A stretch of DNA of 64,000 bases from Bizionia myxarmorum. GTDB taxonomy: Bacteria; Bacteroidota; Bacteroidia; Flavobacteriales; Flavobacteriaceae. The notes below the pieces were generated by a model that saw only the letters and a program-made list of their open reading frames with translations, was not told the DNA's origin and ran no database searches. Shown here in pieces: positions 59,801 to 64,000 of this stretch. The stretch spans positions 186,001 through 250,000 of the forward strand of contig NZ_VSKK01000003.1 in the NCBI RefSeq assembly GCF_008086205.1. The letters are read 5' to 3'. A program made the position numbers and the translations under genes. Numbering within the stretch: position 1 is the stretch's first letter; the number at the start of each line of letters is the position of its first letter.

Positions 59801-62212
59801 CTAATCAGTTTTGCGTTTAAATCCGTAATACAAACCTCCCAAACAAAGTAATCCAAAAATTACTGAACTGGCTAAAGCAATTAATCCGCCTGTTTTTATA
59901 ACCTCTGGTTCAAACTTAAATTCAATAGTATGCTTTCCTGCTGGAACATTCATGGCACGTAAAACGTAATTTACGCGCGTATATGGCGATAATTCTCCGT
60001 CTATATAAACGTTCCATCCGTGACTATAATATATTTCAGAAAATACGACAAAACCTGCTAAATTAGATTCTGATTGGTACTTAATATAATTGGGTTTATA
60101 GTCTTCAACCTGAATAGTGGCGGACGAATCTATCGGGAAGGTTTGACTTTCCAAGCCTTTCATAGTTGTTAAGGCAACTTGTTTCGTGTTTAAACTATCC
60201 AATTTTAAAATTTCAATATTGGCATCGTTAACTTGCTCTAGTTTTTGAACAAACCACGCATTACCATTGGCATCTGTATTAGTGTATGGGAATACAGTAT
60301 CATCGTCATCTTGAGCGATAATATATTTAGTATTCAACATATTCAGAACATTGATGTTGTTTTGTGAAATATGAAAGTCGTATAATTCATTAAAACGCTT
60401 CAATTTTGCAGCATGATATCCTGAAACCGAATTATGGAAATAGGAAGCTCTTGCGCCACCTGATGTCAAATCTAAAACTCGGAAATTTCCAGGGTCTTTT
60501 TGTATTTCTAAATCGGCAGCATTAGCTTGATAAGGTTTGTTAACTTGAATAGAGGAAACAAAATTGTCGTTATTCACATAACGTCTATCTACGCCTACTA
60601 AATCGAAGACAATTAGACCAGCGAAAATTATAATTACCAATGTTTCAGAGAGTTTTTCTTTAAGAAACATAAATATGGTTCCCGCAGAAAGCAATACTAA
60701 AATTAATGTTCTCAAGCTATCTTGTGTGAAAAATGCCTTTCTATCTTTAATTACTGCATCAATAAATTGCGGACCATAATTCTGACGGTAAATCCCGTCA
60801 TTGGCACCCACGAAATTAAATAATGATGTTTTAAACAATACGAAAACCACAGCCAAACCGGCGGTAATAATGGCCGTGTATTTTAAAGCTTTTAGTTTTT
60901 CTTCACGCTTTTCTAATGGATTAAACAAGCGCACCAATCCAAAAATACCCAGAATTGGAATACACAGTTCTAAAATAACTTGAATAGAACTTACGGCTCT
61001 AAATTTGTTATACATAGGAACAAAATCGATGAAGAAATCAGTTAAAAAGCCGAGATTCTTCCCATAAGATAATAATAGCGACAAAACAGTTCCGCCAACG
61101 AGCCACCATTTTAAGCGGCCTCTGACTAAAAATAAAGCCAAAACAAATAGGAATAATACAACAGCTCCAATATAAGCTGGCGCTTCCACAATGGTTTGAT
61201 CTCCCCAATATGTAGGCATTTGTTTCACCTGCTCTAAAGCTTGAAGCGGCGTGGCACCAAGACCAATAAAATAATCATATGAAGCAGAATCTTTCCCAAC
61301 GTCTTCATAGCTTCCACCACCTAAAAAGCGCGGAATATATAAATTAAATGTTTCTAAAATACCATAACTATATTCGGTAATGTAAGCTTTATCTAACCCT
61401 GAAGTGGCTTCTTTTATAGATCCATCTGAGTTAATGCTTAAATCGCTTTGGCTACGGGTACTTTCTGCAGCATATTCTTGAGTTGCTAGAATATTTGTGG
61501 CGTTTAAACCAATGGCTAAAATAACGGCAGCTACCATAATTCCAACCGATTTAAAATAGTGTTGCAAAAGTTTTTTCTTGTAAGCGTCTACAAAATAAGC
61601 CACTCCCAAAACAAGGACCAAAAACATTAAGTAATAGGTCATTTGAAAATGGTTGGCTACTAACTCCAATGCCATAGCCACAACCGTCAATAAAAACCCT
61701 GAAATATAGTGTTTCCTAAACGTAAGAATTATGCCGCTTAATACCAAAGGCATATAAGCAATGGCGTGTGCTTTACTGTTATGGCCAACGCCCAAAATTA
61801 TTATTAAATAGGTTGATAAACCAAAAGCAAGAGCACCTAAAGCAGCTAACTTAAAGTCAACTTTTAATGTAAGTAATAATATGTAAAATCCTATAAAATA
61901 GAGGAATAGATAATCTGCAGGCCTTGGCAGGAAGCGTAAAGTTAAATCAAGTTGCTTGATATAGTTGTGCGGATAATTTGCACCTAATTGGTAGGTTGGC
62001 ATACCGCCAAATGCACTGTTTGTCCAATAGGTTTCTTCGCCTGTATCCTCTTTATAATCTTTTTGCTGCTTGGACATACCAATATAATGCTTGATGTCAC
62101 TTTGGTAAATTTCTTTACCTTTTAAAACAGGACTGAAATACGCTAGGGAAATACAAATAAACCCTACTAATACAAGAATGTGAGGTAGGATTTTTTTTAC
62201 TGAAAATTGCAT
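59801..62212 (-). CDS. YfhO family membrane protein
   Basis: The 803-residue protein has about 12 membrane helices and a C-terminal beta-rich domain. Recognisable segments are YFSPVLKGKEIYQSDIKHYIGM near the N-terminus, LALGLSTYL-like AFGLSTYLIIILGVGHNSKA, SGGARASYFHNSVSGYHAAKLKRF and the end region GWNVYIDGELSPYTRVNYVLRAM with AGKHTIEFKF. YfhO proteins resemble GT-C glycosyltransferases and in Firmicutes take part in lipoteichoic-acid glycosylation. In Bacteroidota the acceptor is unknown. It is co-transcribed with the two genes that follow. Confidence 0.88.
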   Translation of the reverse strand: MQFSVKKILPHILVLVGFICISLAYFSPVLKGKEIYQSDIKHYIGMSKQQKDYKEDTGEETYWTNSAFGGMPTYQLGANYPHNYIKQLDLTLRFLPRPADYLFLYFIGFYILLLTLKVDFKLAALGALAFGLSTYLIIILGVGHNSKAHAIAYMPLVLSGIILTFRKHYISGFLLTVVAMALELVANHFQMTYYLMFLVLVLGVAYFVDAYKKKLLQHYFKSVGIMVAAVILAIGLNATNILATQEYAAESTRSQSDLSINSDGSIKEATSGLDKAYITEYSYGILETFNLYIPRFLGGGSYEDVGKDSASYDYFIGLGATPLQALEQVKQMPTYWGDQTIVEAPAYIGAVVLFLFVLALFLVRGRLKWWLVGGTVLSLLLSYGKNLGFLTDFFIDFVPMYNKFRAVSSIQVILELCIPILGIFGLVRLFNPLEKREEKLKALKYTAIITAGLAVVFVLFKTSLFNFVGANDGIYRQNYGPQFIDAVIKDRKAFFTQDSLRTLILVLLSAGTIFMFLKEKLSETLVIIIFAGLIVFDLVGVDRRYVNNDNFVSSIQVNKPYQANAADLEIQKDPGNFRVLDLTSGGARASYFHNSVSGYHAAKLKRFNELYDFHISQNNINVLNMLNTKYIIAQDDDDTVFPYTNTDANGNAWFVQKLEQVNDANIEILKLDSLNTKQVALTTMKGLESQTFPIDSSATIQVEDYKPNYIKYQSESNLAGFVVFSEIYYSHGWNVYIDGELSPYTRVNYVLRAMNVPAGKHTIEFKFEPEVIKTGGLIALASSVIFGLLCLGGLYYGFKRKTD

Positions 62213-62241
62213 GAAATTGGATTAATCAATGAAGGCGAAAA

Positions 62242-62535
62242 TTAATCAATTTCTTCGTAATCTACATATTCACCAACGTTTTTATTTGAAGTATTTGATT
62301 GCGGTACTTTATCTATCACCGTTTCTCCTTCATTTTTTGTAGATTGTTGCTGTTGCGGCTGTCTTTGGTTGAATTGTTGCCCAAATTGGGCACCAAATTT
62401 AGCCTCGGCTTTTTTCGCAACATAACGCATTAAAGCAGGTGCAAATAATCGGGAAAGTATCTTTATACCATACCAAACCAATAATATGATTAAAATTGTC
62501 CTAAAGACGCCATAAAAAGATGCGTGTTGAAGCAT
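62242..62535 (-). CDS. DUF4834 family protein
   Basis: The 97-residue protein has one N-terminal membrane helix (VFRTILIILLVWYGIKIL) and a Gln/Asn-rich polar tail ending GEYVDYEEID, which is the DUF4834 pattern of Bacteroidota. The function is unknown. It heads the glycan operon, 29 bases before YfhO. A TATTTTTG box on the minus strand at 62558-62551 lies 15 bases upstream. Confidence 0.8.
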   Translation of the reverse strand: MLQHASFYGVFRTILIILLVWYGIKILSRLFAPALMRYVAKKAEAKFGAQFGQQFNQRQPQQQQSTKNEGETVIDKVPQSNTSNKNVGEYVDYEEID

Positions 62536-62550
62536 ATCACTAAATTTTTA

Positions 62551-62621
62551 CAAAAATACAATTCTTATCTATTTAAATTACCCCTTAATTACTTAAAAAA
62601 AGTATAAAATATCTATATTTG
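62551..62621. promoter_or_regulatory. Divergent promoter region (minus TATTTTTG; plus TATATTTG)
   Basis: TATTTTTG reads on the minus strand at 62558-62551 for the DUF4834 operon. TATATTTG reads on the plus strand at 62614-62621 for the outer-membrane gene at 62639. Confidence 0.55.
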
Positions 62622-62638
62622 AAATCAAAGACAAACTT

Positions 62639-63619
62639 ATGAAATCTATCCAAACTTATTTATTTCTACTTGTTTCGTTTACAACACTTTATTCACACGC
62701 CCAATATACGGAAGTTATAAATTCTAACCGACCAGGCGATTCAAGAAGTGCTTTTTCAGTAGGAACCAATGTCGTACAATTTGAAGTTGGACCTTATATT
62801 TTGAATGAAAAACACAATCTTTTAAATAGAGAGGATAAAAGTTATGGTGCTGATTTTGCATTGCGATACGGTTTATTGTTTCCGCAATTGGAATTAAATG
62901 TGGAAGGGACTTTCCAATCCACAGATCGCTCCTACACGGGGATTGTTGCCAATGATGCAACGTTTAGTAATTTTAAAACCTTAACAGTTGGTGCTAAATA
63001 TTTAGTATATGATCCCTACAAAAATGCTGAAGAAGATAAACCTAATATAAGAAGTTGGAAAGCCAACCGAACTTTTAAATGGAAACAATTAATTCCTGCT
63101 GTTGCTGTTTATGCCGGCGCTAATTTTGATACAAAAGACAATCCATTTACTGCCGCAAGTATTGAAGGTTTTAGTCCGAAAGCCATGATAGGAACTCAAA
63201 ATAACTTTGCTAGCGGCTGGGTATTTGTTACCAACTTTATTATGGATAGAATAGGAACAGACCAATCCGATTTCTCGTTTATTTTAACACTTACCAAAGC
63301 AGTTACCGATCAATGGGTTGTATTTGGTGAAAGTGAAAATATTAGCAGTGATTTTTACGCCGATAACTTAATTCGATTTGGTGGTGCCTATTTATGGAGT
63401 AAAAATTTCCAATTGGATACAGCACTTACTTTTAATACAAAAGATACACCATCAGTTTTCGGTGTAACTATTGGGGCTTCTTACCGTTTAGATTTTCATA
63501 AGGATAAACAAGGTAATGATGGTACATCGGCGGATGAAGAATTAAAACGTCGTGAAAATAAATCACGTGGAAAAGATGAAAACAAACGCGAAAAGCAAGA
63601 TACAGATTTTAATGGTTAG
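62639..63619 (+). CDS. Outer-membrane transporter-like protein
   Basis: The 326-residue protein has a signal peptide (YLFLLVSFTTLYSHAQ), then VINSNRPGDSRSAFSVGTNVVQFE and a series of amphipathic beta strands (FALRYGLLFPQLELNVEGTF, TVGAKYLVYDPYK, WVVFGESENISSDFYAD, RFGGAYLWSKNFQLDTALTF). It fits the Phenol_MetA_deg/transporter-type barrel family. The last 40 residues are charged and disordered. The substrate is unknown. Confidence 0.8.
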   Translation: MKSIQTYLFLLVSFTTLYSHAQYTEVINSNRPGDSRSAFSVGTNVVQFEVGPYILNEKHNLLNREDKSYGADFALRYGLLFPQLELNVEGTFQSTDRSYTGIVANDATFSNFKTLTVGAKYLVYDPYKNAEEDKPNIRSWKANRTFKWKQLIPAVAVYAGANFDTKDNPFTAASIEGFSPKAMIGTQNNFASGWVFVTNFIMDRIGTDQSDFSFILTLTKAVTDQWVVFGESENISSDFYADNLIRFGGAYLWSKNFQLDTALTFNTKDTPSVFGVTIGASYRLDFHKDKQGNDGTSADEELKRRENKSRGKDENKREKQDTDFNG

Positions 63620-63642
63620 AATAATTAGACGCTGAAAAATAA

Positions 63643-64000
63643 ATGATACAATTACACGAAGTAAAAAACAAGAAGGAGCTTAAAAGTTTCGTGACATTTC
63701 CATTTTCGTTATACCAAGATTCAAAATATTGGGTACCGCCTATTATTTCGGATGAAGTGGCCACTTTAAGTGCCGATAAAAACCCAGCATTTCTTCATGC
63801 AGATGCACGATTTTTTCTGGCATACAAAAACAATGAAATCGTAGGCCGCGTGGCAGCCATTGTTAACTGGACCGAAATTAATGAGCAGAAAGTAAAAAAA
63901 ATGCGTTTCGGTTGGTTTGATACTATTGATGATATTGAAGTTTCAAAAGCACTTTTAAATCAAGTGGCTGAAATAGGAAAAGAACACAATCTTGAATATG
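63643..64000 (+). CDS. GNAT-like protein (partial, N-terminal)
   Basis: ATG at 63643 opens a frame that runs off the window with 119 complete codons. It contains FVTFPFSLYQDSKYWVPPI, then NPAFLHADARFFLAYKNNEIVGRVAAIVN, which resembles the acceptor region of a family of GNAT-like N-acyltransferases in Bacteroidota. The acetyl-CoA motif lies further along outside the window. It begins 23 bases after the outer-membrane gene and may be co-transcribed. Confidence 0.7.
   Translation, partial: MIQLHEVKNKKELKSFVTFPFSLYQDSKYWVPPIISDEVATLSADKNPAFLHADARFFLAYKNNEIVGRVAAIVNWTEINEQKVKKMRFGWFDTIDDIEVSKALLNQVAEIGKEHNLEY

Overview
The window looks like part of the chromosome of a marine-type flavobacterium (Bacteroidota, Flavobacteriaceae). 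It is AT-rich. Many genes are preceded by the Bacteroidota -7 box TAnnTTTG, sometimes with a TTG/TTTG element 17-21 bases upstream, and not by Shine-Dalgarno sites. One secreted protein carries a type IX secretion (T9SS) type A C-terminal domain, many proteins have short lipoprotein signals, and the gene set (DUF4834, BatA-type protein, fused alpha/beta 2-oxoacid dehydrogenase E1, Smr-less MutS2) is typical of the family. No rRNA, tRNA, CRISPR array, prophage or insertion sequence was found.

Layout. 0-9 kb (mostly minus strand): partial O/P-type porin, cold-shock-domain protein with a long leader, RhlE-type RNA helicase, the convergent pair rlmF/rlmI (23S rRNA methyltransferases), a large M16 protease lipoprotein and a T9SS leucine-rich-repeat protein. 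9-18 kb: DUF3817 and MscS-type channel operon, OmpA lipoprotein, DUF1853 protein, SF2 helicase, RluE-like pseudouridine synthase, a secreted unknown, a small-ORF transcript, a 10-copy 8-bp tandem repeat, a 3D-domain lipoprotein and an M19 dipeptidase. 18-29 kb: fused branched-chain-type E1, an Fe(II)/2-oxoglutarate oxygenase, a tight four-gene operon (SUI1/YciH, DUF1835, nucleoside phosphorylase, cytosolic substrate-binding-like protein), small lipoproteins, ung, a YfcC-type carrier and an alpha/beta hydrolase. 29-46 kb: mutS2, DCC protein, RarD-type permease, TIGR02757, S10 and M61 peptidases, a GT2, an overlapping BatA / pseudo-dihydroorotase / DUF4870-like / esterase cluster, an MBL-fold hydrolase, a conserved unknown and a thioredoxin-like lipoprotein. 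46.3-48.5 kb is an accessory islet: a Cys-rich lipoprotein, then a second lipoprotein gene interrupted by a single TAA at its lipobox, then a small three-helix membrane protein. Near-identical terminators lie at both ends of the second unit. 48.5-54.8 kb: bcp, nth (without Fe-S cysteines), an ECF-type sigma factor with a 48-codon ORF, uvrA, and a DUF3667 gene carrying two in-frame TAA codons. 55-57 kb: two tandem paralogous secreted proteins, each behind a good sigma-54 (-24/-12) promoter match. 57-64 kb: a surface-glycan operon (DUF4834, YfhO, glycosyltransferase, flippase), an outer-membrane transporter-like protein and a partial GNAT-like gene.

The most interesting parts are the 46.3-48.5 kb islet, which resembles a decayed secreted-effector/partner cassette, the sigma-54-controlled paralogue pair, and three in-frame TAA codons in two otherwise intact frames. 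The rest is mainly housekeeping. Start codons were revised where the first possible start lies inside a promoter box, because the TTG of TAnnTTTG often imitates a start. All calls come from reading the sequence; no database search was run.
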